Program-made: the position numbers and the translations under genes | Assembly: GCA_022446815.1 (NCBI GenBank) | Contig: JAKVCD010000039.1 | Location: forward strand, 1-64,000 | Reading direction: 5' to 3' | From: Planctomycetota bacterium | Lineage (GTDB): Bacteria > Planctomycetota > UBA1135 > GCA-002686595 | Length of the DNA: 64,000 bases | Part shown: piece by piece, positions 1 to 9,401 of the stretch | Layout: every line of letters begins with the position of its first letter | How positions within the stretch are numbered: position 1 is the first letter of the stretch | Notes under the pieces: generated by a model | The model's database searches: none | Told to the model about the DNA's origin: nothing | Seen by the model: the letters and a program-made list of their open reading frames with translations, nothing else

Positions 1-1
1 C

Positions 2-415
2 GGTCGTGGGCGCGGCCGCGGCGGCCGAGACCGCGGCGGCCGAGACCGCGGCGGCCGCGGGCGAGGCGGGGGCCGAGACGACCGCCGAGGGGACCGCCGA
101 GACGACCGCCGAGATGATCGTCGTTCTGATGAAGGGCGTCAGCGAGATGACCGTCGTCGAGACGATCGTCGAGATGAGCGTCCCGCACCCCGAGAGGAGG
201 CGCCCGCAGCGGTCGCTCTCCAGGCGGAAGAGACCTCCGGATTCGGCGGCGGCCTCATCGAGGACGCGGCCCCCGCGCCCCGTAAGGAGCGCGCCCCCGA
301 GCCGGTGATGGAGGCCGCCCCCGAGCCGGTGATGGAAGCCGCCCCCGAGCCGGTGGCAGCTCCTGAACCGCAAGAGGAGCAAGACTCCGGCGCGAACTTC
401 GGCAGCGGGCTCTAG
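2..415 (+). CDS. C-terminal tail of an RGG/RDD-rich protein (5' truncated)
   Basis: The gene enters from outside the window; only its last 137 codons are seen and the frame begins at base 2. The tail starts with a strongly basic low-complexity block of RGRGG, RDRGG and RRDD units (bases 2-180). It continues into an acidic/proline part with three APEPVMEA-like octapeptide units and ends in FGSGL. RGG-type tails occur on RNA-binding proteins such as DEAD-box helicases, RNase E/G and Rho-like factors, so an RNA-associated role is plausible, but no catalytic domain is visible. The frame starting at base 6 gives an Ala/Glu/Thr-rich product ending at 308. It is rejected because the base-2 frame stays open to 415 and has the sensible RGG composition. 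Confidence 0.6.
   Translation, partial: GRGRGRGGRDRGGRDRGGRGRGGGRDDRRGDRRDDRRDDRRSDEGRQRDDRRRDDRRDERPAPREEAPAAVALQAEETSGFGGGLIEDAAPAPRKERAPEPVMEAAPEPVMEAAPEPVAAPEPQEEQDSGANFGSGL
293..355 (+). repeat. 24-bp in-frame tandem repeat
   Basis: Two full copies and one partial copy of a 24-base unit encode APEPVMEA, APEPVMEA and APEPVAA inside the tail of the truncated RGG protein. The copies are nearly identical at the DNA level, with one G/A difference, which indicates recent slippage expansion of a disordered linker. Confidence 0.75.
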
Positions 416-454
416 GCCTCTCTACTCGACCTCCGGAGGGAGCGCCGACAACCC

Positions 455-1345
455 TTGCTGAAGCCCGAGACCCTGGGCCTCGAGCTCCCTGCGGGCTACC
501 GCTGGGTGCAGGGAGCTCGCGGCCTCATGGCCGTGTGGGGGGAGGCTGAGGAGGGGCTCCGGAGCGAAGGCTTCGGCCCCGACTCTGACGGGAGCATGGT
601 CTTGAGCGACGCCGTAGGGCGCAGGGCTCTCGGTGCGCTCAACACGAGCGACGGCTCCTACCTCGTGCGCAGGTTCAGCCACGGAGGGCTCTTGCGGTGG
701 TTAAGCGGCGCGCGCTTCTCTGACCCGCGCCGCCCCTTCGAGGAGCTCTCTCTCTCGAGCGCTCTCGCTGGAGCCGGCGTCCGCACTCCGCACGTGATCG
801 CTGCGCGCGCGCAGCGCGTAGGGGTTTGGTGGGAGTTAGCGCTCGTGACAGAGCGAGTCGAGGGCACCACAGACCTCGGCCGCTGGCTCGCCGAGACGCG
901 GCGCGACGCGCGCACCCGAGCTGGCCTCGATCGAGTCCTCATGGCTGCAGGAGCCCTCGTCCGGGAGCTCCATGAGGTGGGCTTTTGGCACGCGGATCTC
1001 CAGCCGAACAACATCCTCGTAGAGGAGCCCTTGCGCTATGAGCAGGAGCCCGCGCTCTGGGTCGTTGATCTAGATCGATCGACGCACGGAGCTTCGCTCG
1101 CTCCTGCTGATCGCCTCGCGAACTTGGCTCGCCTCGTGCGCTTCGTAGAGCGCCGCGAGCGCGAACGAGGCGCTTGCCTCACAAGGGCGGACAGGATGCG
1201 CTTCCTGCGAGGCTATGAGCCGGAAAGGGGCTTGTGTAAGGAGCTTTGGGCGAGCCTCAGTTCTAGGGCTCAGGGGACCGGGCGGCACGGCCTGGGCTGG
1301 AGGCTAGAGCGCGCCTTCGGTGGCCCAGATCCCCGAGAGGACTAG
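455..1345 (+). CDS. WaaP/InaA-like lipopolysaccharide kinase family protein
   Basis: A 296-residue protein with a eukaryotic-like kinase fold of the Kdo/WaaP type, a family that phosphorylates lipid-linked sugars at the inner membrane. The catalytic loop HADLQPNNIL matches the H-x-D-L-x(3)-N signature, and the following VVDLDRS supplies the metal-binding DFG-equivalent Asp. The N-terminal ~60 residues are not recognisable. Translation probably starts at the TTG at 455, with GGAGGG about 14 bases upstream, which is rather distant; no better in-frame start is seen. The gene is convergent with the kinase-ATPase gene and overlaps its stop by 4 bases. The substrate cannot be told from sequence. 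Confidence 0.72.
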   Translation: MLKPETLGLELPAGYRWVQGARGLMAVWGEAEEGLRSEGFGPDSDGSMVLSDAVGRRALGALNTSDGSYLVRRFSHGGLLRWLSGARFSDPRRPFEELSLSSALAGAGVRTPHVIAARAQRVGVWWELALVTERVEGTTDLGRWLAETRRDARTRAGLDRVLMAAGALVRELHEVGFWHADLQPNNILVEEPLRYEQEPALWVVDLDRSTHGASLAPADRLANLARLVRFVERRERERGACLTRADRMRFLRGYEPERGLCKELWASLSSRAQGTGRHGLGWRLERAFGGPDPRED

Positions 1346-4300
1346 CCCTTTAGAGATGCCACTTTGACGTCGGCGCTGCGCGGAAAGACCGGCCCCAGCT
1401 CAGTCAGCGCGCTTTGGAGGAGTCGCGTCGTGCCGAGCCGATGCCGCCGCTTGAGGACCGCCCCTTCGATCTCCTCAGTCGCTTGACGCATCTCACGCCG
1501 CAAGCGCTTCACGACGACGCGCGCGCGCTCAGCTTGGCCTAAGTTCTCAAGCACCAGCGCTTGGCTAGCGACGATCACGATGCGGTCGACGAGCTCTGCG
1601 CCGAAGCGCTCCATGAGCCAGAGAGCGCGCTCGAGCCCTTGCGCCGCTCGCTCAGAGTCTCCGGCGATGTGATCGATACGCGCACGGATACAGAGACCGA
1701 TCGCCTCTAAGCGGTGATGTCCGGCCTCTCGAGCCAAGTGTGCGGCTCTGTCCAAGAGCGCAGAGGCGTCGTCGCGTTCAGCTTCAGCAGAGAGGATCCC
1801 GAGGTGCAGAAGGGCGATCACCACTCCGCGGTTGAACTCGATCTCTTCGGAGAGCAGCACCGCGTCACGGAGCCTGAGTTCAGCCTCCTCCGTGGCGTCT
1901 AGATCAAGGTAGGAGGCGCCTAGGCGCGCGAGTGACTCTGCCTCAAGGCAGCGGTCAGCCGCCCGCCGGGCGTCACGGACAGCGCGCTGAGCAGAGGCGA
2001 GGGCGCGCCGGGGCCTCCCCGCGCTGCGATAAGCGCGAGCACGCAGGAGGTTGGCTGCCCCCAAGCCTGCGGTCGTATCGAGCTCAGGGGTGCGGCGAAA
2101 GAGACGCACGGCCCGGTCCGCTCTTCGAAGCGCGCTCTCAGGGAGATCCTCCAAGACGTCGAGGGCGCCGAGGAGGACCTGCGCGAGACCGCGTGACTTG
2201 TCGTCGGGGGCGTCGATCAGCGCGCGCTTCGCAGCGCGCCTAGCGAGGTCGAGCTCGCCGGCTTGGGCGTGAACTTCTGCGAGGCGGCGGCGAGCGTCCG
2301 AGAGTGGTCCTGAGAGGTCAGCCTGCCTCAGGAACTGGATCGCGTTCCGGAGCAGACCACGAGCCATGCCGAGCGCGCCAGTCGCGGCGGCGTGACGCGC
2401 GTGCAGGAGGTAGACGCGCCCAGCTGCACCGGGGTCTGAGTCAGGATCTCCGATCACTAAGGCGAGGTCATCGAGGTCCGCGCGCTGTCTCGTGCGGTCG
2501 CCGAGGAGGTCGGCGGCGTCGGCCCTCAGCTCTAAGAGCTGGAGACGATAGCGCTCGCGGTCCTCATCCTCAGGCCATCTAGAGATGGCCTCTAGGCCCC
2601 AGTCGCAGAGGCTACGGACCCTCGAGGGTTGGCCGCGGCGTGAGAGACGCTCAAGCAGGGGGGGGAGGTGTCGCAGGAGCTCCTCCCATGCCTCGCTGGC
2701 GCGCAGGTGCCAAGCGAGTTGAAAGGCAGCAGAGAGCGAGATGCTCGCCTCAGCTGATGAAGAGAGCGAGCGGGCGACCGCCCCGTGAAGCTCCTTGCGC
2801 TTGTCCTCCGCCAGAGACCTGTAGACCGCCTCGCGCAGGGCTGGTCGCGCGAAGCGGAGCCGGTCTCCCGCAGGGTTGAGCCAACCTGCTCGCGTCAGTC
2901 GAGAGAGCATCTCTGGGAGCTCCGGCCCGCTCGCCATCGGCCAAGTCTGACGCAAGAAGGCCTCGGTGATGCGTCCACCGCACACGGAGAGGCGCTGCAG
3001 CCAACGCCTGTCATAGCGGTCGAGCTCTCTATGGGACTCTGTGATCGCCGCGCCGAGGGAGTCGGGCAGAGGGATCTCATCGGGGTTCACGAGGAGTCGG
3101 AAGGGCGCGTCGGGGCTGCTACGCGTGATCGAGCCACGGCGCTCGAGCCCCTTGAGGAGCTCAGCGAGGAAGCCTGGGTTGCCCCGGCTGCGCTCCCAGA
3201 GGACGCGGCTGAGCTTGAGGCGGGGGACGCTCGGCTCGAAGAGCGCTCGGACAACGTCTAGCACGCCGTCTTGGTCTAGAGGTCGCAGCGAGAGGGTCCT
3301 CGCTGAACTGTGAGCGCGCACACGAGCGAGCAGGCTCGCGAGCACCTCCGCGCGTCGAGGCTTGCGTGTCGGGTCTAAACCCAACACCAGTAAGACGCGA
3401 GCGTCTCCCAAGCTCTCAACGATGCGGTGAGCGACTGTGAGCGAGCCCTCGTCCGCGAGGTGAATGTCATCGAGGAATACGATCACCCCGCGCTCGCTCG
3501 CGAGGGCGGTGATCCACTCCGAGAGGGCATACGGGACGGAGGTCGGTGTGAGCCCTTCGAACTCGGGGTCGAGGGCTTGGAGGAGGGTCTCGGTGGAGCT
3601 TGGGGAGAGCGATTGGCTGAGCTCTGCCCGCTCTCTCTCTCCTTGCTCTGCGCCAGGTGGGAGTCGGAGGGTCCTCCTCAGCATCCGTAGGAAGGGCCGG
3701 CACGGTCTGGTCTCGTCTGCGGCGATAGACTCCGTCAAGAGCGCGAGGGGCGCGGGCGTTTGCCTTCGGACCACTTCAGCGAAGGCGCGCACGAGCCGCG
3801 ACTTACCCGCCCCGGCCTTGCCCTCGAGGATCACCACGCCCCCCTCCGTGGGGCTGAGCCCTCGCCAGAATTCTTCAAGGGTCTCGAGCTCCGCCTCTCT
3901 CTTGACCATCGGGATGTCTTCTGCACGGGCGCCTGCGCCCCAGTCGCCGCGGTCGGACTCCTCCCGCCACCAAGCTCCGGCCTCTCCCTCAAAGAGTCGT
4001 TCAGAGAGCTCCTGCGCGCTCGGGCGCTGGCTGGGATCAGCGCTGAGTGCCTCGAGGAGGAGGTGGTCTAGGAAGGTCGAGACTGTCGGCGCGCGGAATG
4101 AGGGAGGTGGCGCCCCGCCTGCTGCGATGGCGCGGAAGACCTCGGCAGTGTCTTTGCTCTGGTTCGTCACGAAGGGGTGGATACCGGTGACGAGCTCGTA
4201 CAGCACCACGCCGAGAGAGAAGACGTCAGCAGCTGGTGAGAGAGCGGCCCCGCGCGTCTGCTCGGGTGCGAGGTAGAGCGGGGTGCCGCGAGTCGCCTCA

Positions 4301-4782
4301 TCCCATGCGCCGTCTGAGCCCGCGAAGCCGAGGTCTACGAGCACGCTACGACCCTCCTGGTCGAGGCGGGCGTTCTCAGGCTTCAAGTCTCCGTGGCTGA
4401 TCCCTGCCTCGTGGAGGGCCGTGAGCGCGCTCGCGAGCTGTCGACCGATTGACCGGACCAGGGGCTCTGCGAGGGCGTACTCCTGAGCGAGGACCTCGGC
4501 GATGTTCCTGCCTGGGATCAGCTCCATCAGGACCCAAGGGCCCTCATCATCTTCGCCAGAGGCGTAGTGTTTCACTAAGCCAGGGGCGTTGATCGTCACG
4601 CCTATCTTAGCCTCTCGCACATAGCAGGCTCGCGCCTCAGGCGCGTCGAAGTAGCGCTTACAAGCCACCTCTGCAGATGCGGGCAGCCCAGCGGTGGGCT
4701 CAGTCAGGGCAGCCCTCCAGACCACCGCGGTCGAGCCGCGGCCGAGCTCTTCAAGGAGGGTGACCGGCGGGGGAGTTCGCAT
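1342..4782 (-). CDS. Serine/threonine protein kinase fused to an AAA ATPase and TPR array
   Basis: A large signalling protein of about 1146 residues. An N-terminal protein kinase domain has the Gly-rich loop GRGSTAVVWRA, catalytic loop HGDLKPEN (HGD in place of HRD, a non-RD kinase), DLG in place of DFG, and LAPEQ. A STAND-like ATPase follows, with Walker A GKAGAGKSR and Walker B VIVFLDDIH. The last ~500 residues are helical TPR-type repeats rich in RAR/ALxRA units. This kinase-AAA-TPR layout is the PknK/multi-domain sensor type, in which the TPR part senses and the ATPase switches. I chose the ATG at 4782, directly before the kinase domain. A TTG at 4893 would add 37 residues but would reach into the cysS promoter region. 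The ligand and targets are unknown. Confidence 0.85.
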   Translation of the reverse strand: MRTPPPVTLLEELGRGSTAVVWRAALTEPTAGLPASAEVACKRYFDAPEARACYVREAKIGVTINAPGLVKHYASGEDDEGPWVLMELIPGRNIAEVLAQEYALAEPLVRSIGRQLASALTALHEAGISHGDLKPENARLDQEGRSVLVDLGFAGSDGAWDEATRGTPLYLAPEQTRGAALSPAADVFSLGVVLYELVTGIHPFVTNQSKDTAEVFRAIAAGGAPPPSFRAPTVSTFLDHLLLEALSADPSQRPSAQELSERLFEGEAGAWWREESDRGDWGAGARAEDIPMVKREAELETLEEFWRGLSPTEGGVVILEGKAGAGKSRLVRAFAEVVRRQTPAPLALLTESIAADETRPCRPFLRMLRRTLRLPPGAEQGERERAELSQSLSPSSTETLLQALDPEFEGLTPTSVPYALSEWITALASERGVIVFLDDIHLADEGSLTVAHRIVESLGDARVLLVLGLDPTRKPRRAEVLASLLARVRAHSSARTLSLRPLDQDGVLDVVRALFEPSVPRLKLSRVLWERSRGNPGFLAELLKGLERRGSITRSSPDAPFRLLVNPDEIPLPDSLGAAITESHRELDRYDRRWLQRLSVCGGRITEAFLRQTWPMASGPELPEMLSRLTRAGWLNPAGDRLRFARPALREAVYRSLAEDKRKELHGAVARSLSSSAEASISLSAAFQLAWHLRASEAWEELLRHLPPLLERLSRRGQPSRVRSLCDWGLEAISRWPEDEDRERYRLQLLELRADAADLLGDRTRQRADLDDLALVIGDPDSDPGAAGRVYLLHARHAAATGALGMARGLLRNAIQFLRQADLSGPLSDARRRLAEVHAQAGELDLARRAAKRALIDAPDDKSRGLAQVLLGALDVLEDLPESALRRADRAVRLFRRTPELDTTAGLGAANLLRARAYRSAGRPRRALASAQRAVRDARRAADRCLEAESLARLGASYLDLDATEEAELRLRDAVLLSEEIEFNRGVVIALLHLGILSAEAERDDASALLDRAAHLAREAGHHRLEAIGLCIRARIDHIAGDSERAAQGLERALWLMERFGAELVDRIVIVASQALVLENLGQAERARVVVKRLRREMRQATEEIEGAVLKRRHRLGTTRLLQSALTELGPVFPRSADVKVASLKG

Positions 4783-4858
4783 GTGCTTGGGAGCCAAAGG
4801 TACAGCGGTGGGCGGCGATGTGCGTACACGCAGAGTGAAGACTGGATGAAATCCAGGC

Positions 4859-4888
4859 TTGGCTATAGGCCCAAACGGTGGATACTCT
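4859..4888 (+). promoter_or_regulatory. Possible sigma-70-type promoter for cysS
   Basis: TTGGCT (4859-4864) and TACTCT (4883-4888) are separated by 18 bases, and the -10-like box ends about 30 bases before the cysS ATG. The matches to TTGACA/TATAAT are only partial (4/6 and 3/6). The site lies in the 135-base divergent gap between cysS and the kinase gene, where some promoter must exist. Confidence 0.2.
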
Positions 4889-4917
4889 GACAACTACCAG
4901 AGTGACCACAGGCGCAT

Positions 4918-6336
4918 ATGAGCTTCCACGTATACAACAGCTACTCCAAGAAGAAGGAGCCCTTCCAGCCGCTCTCCGAGGGGGTCGTCCGTATGTACAA
5001 CTGCGGGCCTACGGTCTACAGCCGAGTGCACATCGGGAACTGGCGTGCATTCTTGTTTGCGGACCTCCTTAGACGCTGGCTTGAGCATGAGGGCTATGAG
5101 GTGCGTCAGGTGATGAACATCACGGATGTGGGGCACCTTACTGATGAGATGGCTGGTGAGGGCGAGGATAAGATCGAGGCGCAGGCGCGCCGTGAGGGGG
5201 TTGACCCGTGGAAGATCTCTGAGAACTACGCGGGGCAGTTCTTGGCGGACGCCGAGACCCTCGGTTGCAGGCAAGCCATGATCTATCCACGGGCCTCGGA
5301 TCACATCCCGCAAATGGTCGAGATGATCGAGGCCCTCGAGGCGAGCGGTCACGCCTATAGGCACGGTGAGAATGTCTACTTCGATGTCACCCGCTTTGAA
5401 AAATACGGCGCCCTCTCCGGGAACAAGATCGAGGAGTTGGACGCAGGTGCGCGGATCGAGGTGAATCAAGAAAAGCGTCACCCCGCAGACTTCGCGCTTT
5501 GGAAGAGCGACAAACATCACCTGATGAAGTGGGACACGACCTTCGGTCCGAATGGCTTCCCCGGTTGGCACATCGAGTGCTCTGCGATGGCCCGTGAACA
5601 CCTCGGAGATCAGATCGATATTCACACCGGTGGCGAAGACAACGTGTTCCCACACCACGAGTGTGAGATCGCTCAGTCGGAAGCCTTTACAGGTCAGCAG
5701 TTCGCGCGCTATTGGATGCACACCAAGTTCTTGCAGGTTGACGGGGGGAAGATGAGCAAGAGCCTCGGCAACGTGTGGAACGTAGACGACGTGATTGAGC
5801 GCGGCTATGAGGCGCGCGCGCTCCGCTTCGCGCTGCTGCGCGGGCACTACCGCCAACCGCTGAACTTCACTTGGGACATTCTCACGGAGAGCGCTCGCGC
5901 GCTTGAGGGCCTCGATGACCTCGCTCAGCGCCTCCTGAGGAGGCTCGACAATGAAGACGCCGGCTTAGACCACGTAGCCTCCGCGGCCGCAGAGTTCCGC
6001 GGCGCGATGAACGACGACTTGAACGTCCCGAAGGCCGTCGCCGCCCTCTTCACCCTGCGGGGTGAGGTCCTCGAGGGCAAGGTGAACGGCGGCGGCGCTC
6101 AGGCAGCCCTAGACCTCTTAGCGGAGGCTGACGCTGTCCTCGGGGTGCTTGAGCTCGAGCCCGCAGGTGGGGGGGCGGAAGAGGACGCTGAGATAGATGC
6201 CCTCGTCGCAGCTCGCAACGCGGCTCGCGCAGCGAAGGACTGGGCCGAGGCAGACAGGGTCCGGGATGAGCTCAACGCGCGAGGGATCGTCGTCGAAGAC
6301 ACCGCGGAGGGCGGGACCAGCTGGTTCAGGAAGTAG
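4918..6336 (+). CDS. cysS: Cysteinyl-tRNA synthetase
   Basis: A 472-residue class I aminoacyl-tRNA synthetase that charges tRNA-Cys in the cytoplasm. The ATP site shows HIGN (residues 38-41) and KMSKS (278-282). The zinc site that discriminates cysteine is visible as Cys29 in YNCGPTVY, the Cys of WHIECSAM and the His residues of FPHHECE. The length and start (MSFHVYNS, ATG at 4918) match the family. The C-terminal helical anticodon-binding region ends in a typical AAKDWAEADRVRDEL segment. It is transcribed divergently from the kinase gene, and its last 11 bases overlap the convergent rbfA end. Confidence 0.97.
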   Translation: MSFHVYNSYSKKKEPFQPLSEGVVRMYNCGPTVYSRVHIGNWRAFLFADLLRRWLEHEGYEVRQVMNITDVGHLTDEMAGEGEDKIEAQARREGVDPWKISENYAGQFLADAETLGCRQAMIYPRASDHIPQMVEMIEALEASGHAYRHGENVYFDVTRFEKYGALSGNKIEELDAGARIEVNQEKRHPADFALWKSDKHHLMKWDTTFGPNGFPGWHIECSAMAREHLGDQIDIHTGGEDNVFPHHECEIAQSEAFTGQQFARYWMHTKFLQVDGGKMSKSLGNVWNVDDVIERGYEARALRFALLRGHYRQPLNFTWDILTESARALEGLDDLAQRLLRRLDNEDAGLDHVASAAAEFRGAMNDDLNVPKAVAALFTLRGEVLEGKVNGGGAQAALDLLAEADAVLGVLELEPAGGGAEEDAEIDALVAARNAARAAKDWAEADRVRDELNARGIVVEDTAEGGTSWFRK

Positions 6337-6733
6337 GGCTCGAGCCCTCGTCCTCAGCCTCAGGGGTGGGTTCGCCCCTGATCTCCTCATCTCGCGCGAC
6401 CGCCTGCTCGATCAGGCGCTCCATGTCAGCTGCCCGCTGGATGCTGTCGTCGTACTCCCAGCGGAGCTCCGGGATGGTGCGGGTCTCAAGCACGCGCGCG
6501 AGCTGCTTGCGGACGAAGCCTGTGGCTCCCTCGAGCATGTGGAGGGTCTTGCTCTGGTCCTTCTCTTCAGGGAGGGTCCAGAGAATCGTCGCGTTGCGCA
6601 TGTCCACCGAGAGCCTGACATCTGTGATCGTCACGACGCCTGCGCGAGGGTCGTTCAGCTCAAACTGTAGGCAGTGAGCGACGCGCTGTTTAATCCGGGC
6701 AGAGACCCGAGCGACGGTGCGAGGATTCGCCAT
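6326..6733 (-). CDS. rbfA: Ribosome-binding factor A
   Basis: A 135-residue KH-like 30S maturation factor. The N-terminus RTVARVSARIKQRVAHCL and the later FVRKQLARVLETRTIPELRW segment are the RbfA signature. An acidic tail of about 15 residues follows the core. It is the last gene of the nusA-infB-rbfA operon, 13 bases after infB, the classical order for coupled translation and ribosome-assembly genes. The 3' end overlaps the convergent cysS end, leaving no room for a separate terminator between them. Confidence 0.94.
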   Translation of the reverse strand: MANPRTVARVSARIKQRVAHCLQFELNDPRAGVVTITDVRLSVDMRNATILWTLPEEKDQSKTLHMLEGATGFVRKQLARVLETRTIPELRWEYDDSIQRAADMERLIEQAVARDEEIRGEPTPEAEDEGSSPTS

Positions 6734-6746
6734 GGACGCGCGGCGC

Positions 6747-9374
6747 TCAGGTGGAGCCGAGGGTCCGCTTGACCTCGTTGATCACGAAGGCCTCGATGAT
6801 GTCGTCTTCGCGGATGTCGTTGTAGTTCTTGAGGAGAAGCCCGCACTCGAAGCCCTCCCTGACATCCTTGACCTCCTCTTTCTCGCGCCGGACAGAGGCG
6901 AGCTCCCCAGTCCAGATGACTTGGTCGTCACGCAGCAGACGGACCTTGTCGTTGCGGTTGATCTTTCCATCGAGGACAGAGCAGCCGGCGATGTTGCCGA
7001 ACTTGGAGGACTTGAAGACGCGCTTGATGTTGGCGTGCCCGCGGACCTCCTCGGTGAACTCCGGGGAGAGGCGGCCCTCCATCAGGTCGCGTACGTCGTC
7101 GAGGACCTCATAGAGGACCTGGTAGTTCTTGATGTCAATCCCTTCGCGCTCCGCGGCTTGGCGAGCGCGGCTCGCGACGCCGACGCGGAAGGCCACGATC
7201 AGCGCGCCAGAGGTGGAGGCGAGCAGGATGTCGTTCTCCGTCACCGCGCCTACGCCTGACTGGAGGACTTCGACCTTGACCTCTTCGTGGTCGAGGTCAT
7301 TCAGGGATGCCTTGAGGACCTCCGCAGAGCCTTGCACGTCCGCACGGACGATGAGGTTGACGGTCTCAAGTTTTGTGCCGCCAGCGGCGAGGATGGCGAC
7401 CGCGTCTCCACGGCGCTTGTCTGCCAGCGAGGTCTCACGGAGCTTGCGTGAGCGCTCCTCAGCGACCTCTTTGGCGTGTTCGAGGCGCTCGACCACATGG
7501 AAGGGCTCGCCGATTCCCGGCAGGGCGGAGAGGCCGGTGACCTCGACGGGGCATGAAGGCCCCGCGGTCGCGATCTCGTTGCCGCGGTCATCGTGGATAG
7601 AGCGGACCTTGCCGTAGCCCTCACCAGCCAGGATGACATCGCCCTTCTTGAGGGTGCCGTCTTGGACGAGGAGATGAGCGACGATGCCTTTGCCTTGGAG
7701 GACCTCGGCCTCAAGGACCACACCAGAGGCATCTCCATCTGAGTGCGCCTGGAGCTCAAGGAGCTCCGACTCAAGGAAGACGCGCTCAAGGAGCTCATTG
7801 AGCCCTTGCTTCTGAGGTGCGCAGACCTCGACCATGCCAGTCGCGCCCCCCCAGTCTTCTGCGATGAGGTCGATGGCGGAGAGCTGCTCCTTCGCGCGTT
7901 GAGGGTTCGCCTCAGGGCGGTCCATCTTGGTGAAGGCCACCACGACAGGTGTGCCGGCTGCCTTAGCGTGGGCGTAGGCCTCTTCTGTCTGAGGTTGGAC
8001 GCCAGCGTCCGCAGCCACGACGAGGACAACCACGTCTACAGCGTTCGCGCCGCGGGCGCGCATCTGCGTGAAGGCGGCGTGACCAGGAGTGTCGACGATG
8101 GTCAGGCTCTTACCGGACTCAGTCTGCACTCTGTACGCGCCGATGTGCTGGGTGATGCCGCCGTCTTCGCCGTCAGCGACAGCAGACTCACGGAAGGCGT
8201 CTACGAGGGTGGTCTTGCCGTGGTCAACGTGTCCAAGGAAGGCGACCGTAGGCGCTCGCTCTTCGAGGTGCTCGTCTTCGATCTGACTACGCTTCTCCTT
8301 GAGCCCGGAGATGAGGGCCTCCTCGGCCTCGACCTCCTGCACGACCTCGACCTGCACCTCGAACTCGCCCGCCAGGAGGATCGCAGTGTCCTCGTCGATG
8401 ACGGAGTTGATGTTCACTGCGCCGAAGCCCAGCTGGTCAAAGGCGACCTTGAGCACTTGGTTGGCCTTGATCGCGAGGGTTTCAGCGAGCTTCTTGATCG
8501 TGATCGGCTCCTCGATCTTGACGCTGCTGCCGGCGTGGGGGGAGCCGGTCGGCGCATCACGACGGGGCCTCGGCTTGCGCTCTTCGCGTCCTTTCGCTCC
8601 ACCTCCACGGCGACGGAAGCGACCGGCCTCTCGCTGGCGCAGCTCTGAAGCAGACAGCTGGTGCCGGGGGCCGCGGTCGCCGCGCATGATTGCACGGCGG
8701 CGGTCTACGCCGAAAGTAGGCTGGACGTCGGGTGTGGCGTCATCTTTCGAGGTGTGACGACGAGAGTCGCTGCTTCGCTGCGGCTGTTGGATAGTGCTGA
8801 GGTCGATGAAGCCCACAACGTTTCCGGCAGGGCCTTTCTTGTCATCCTCCTCGGCAGCCTCTTCTCCCAGAGCCGCCGCCTGCTCGCCCTCTTCGGGGGC
8901 CGCGACCTGCTCCTCTGTCACCTCTGCCTGTACTTCCTCAACAGGCTCTTCGACAGCCTCAGGCTCTCCCTCGGAGGCTTCCAGTTGCTCGTCTACCTGG
9001 ACCTCTACGTCCTCGGTGGGGGCGGTGGCCTCCACTTCAGGCTCGACCTCAACGGCCTCTTCCTCTGCAGGGGCCTCAGCAGGGACAGCCTCTTCAGCAG
9101 CGGGCGCAGGCGTTGAGGGGGTCTCAGCCTTCTTCTTTTTCTTCTTACGAACGACGAGACCGCCGAGGCCGTCATCATCGTCCGCAGACTTGCTGGACTC
9201 CGCGAAGATCCCGTGGGCCTCGAGGATCCCCTGCACTTGAATGACCTCGAAGTCGTCGAGCGCGGTCATGTGACTCTTGACCTGACTAAAGCCTAGGCCA
9301 CGCAGCTTGGCTGCGAGGTCCTTACCGGCCATGCCGTAGTCCTTAGCGAGTTCGTGTATGCGCAGCTTGCTCAA
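6747..9374 (-). CDS. infB: Translation initiation factor IF-2
   Basis: An 875-residue GTPase that delivers fMet-tRNA to the 30S subunit. The IF2-N module is at residues 1-55 ([14 protein letters not shown]), followed by a long acidic Glu/Ala/Val-rich region, a basic [20 protein letters not shown] stretch, a second IF2-N module, and the G domain from GHVDHGKTT (residues 381-389) with VDTPGHAAF. The C-terminal domains II-IV are complete. The guanine-recognition motifs are unusual: TKMD (482-485) stands where NKxD is usual, and VCAPQKQ stands where SAK is usual. The start is a TTG at 9374, supported by the perfect family N-terminus. It lies 27 bases after nusA. Confidence 0.96.
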   Translation of the reverse strand: MSKLRIHELAKDYGMAGKDLAAKLRGLGFSQVKSHMTALDDFEVIQVQGILEAHGIFAESSKSADDDDGLGGLVVRKKKKKKAETPSTPAPAAEEAVPAEAPAEEEAVEVEPEVEATAPTEDVEVQVDEQLEASEGEPEAVEEPVEEVQAEVTEEQVAAPEEGEQAAALGEEAAEEDDKKGPAGNVVGFIDLSTIQQPQRSSDSRRHTSKDDATPDVQPTFGVDRRRAIMRGDRGPRHQLSASELRQREAGRFRRRGGGAKGREERKPRPRRDAPTGSPHAGSSVKIEEPITIKKLAETLAIKANQVLKVAFDQLGFGAVNINSVIDEDTAILLAGEFEVQVEVVQEVEAEEALISGLKEKRSQIEDEHLEERAPTVAFLGHVDHGKTTLVDAFRESAVADGEDGGITQHIGAYRVQTESGKSLTIVDTPGHAAFTQMRARGANAVDVVVLVVAADAGVQPQTEEAYAHAKAAGTPVVVAFTKMDRPEANPQRAKEQLSAIDLIAEDWGGATGMVEVCAPQKQGLNELLERVFLESELLELQAHSDGDASGVVLEAEVLQGKGIVAHLLVQDGTLKKGDVILAGEGYGKVRSIHDDRGNEIATAGPSCPVEVTGLSALPGIGEPFHVVERLEHAKEVAEERSRKLRETSLADKRRGDAVAILAAGGTKLETVNLIVRADVQGSAEVLKASLNDLDHEEVKVEVLQSGVGAVTENDILLASTSGALIVAFRVGVASRARQAAEREGIDIKNYQVLYEVLDDVRDLMEGRLSPEFTEEVRGHANIKRVFKSSKFGNIAGCSVLDGKINRNDKVRLLRDDQVIWTGELASVRREKEEVKDVREGFECGLLLKNYNDIREDDIIEAFVINEVKRTLGST

Positions 9375-9401
9375 AGCAGGCGGGTCTCCAGGCTTTGGTG
9401 G

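Noticed and set aside
4894-5856. A 320-codon open frame on the minus strand opposite cysS
   Set aside because: It is antisense to a fully conserved cysS, has no recognisable motif, and is expected from GC-rich codon structure.
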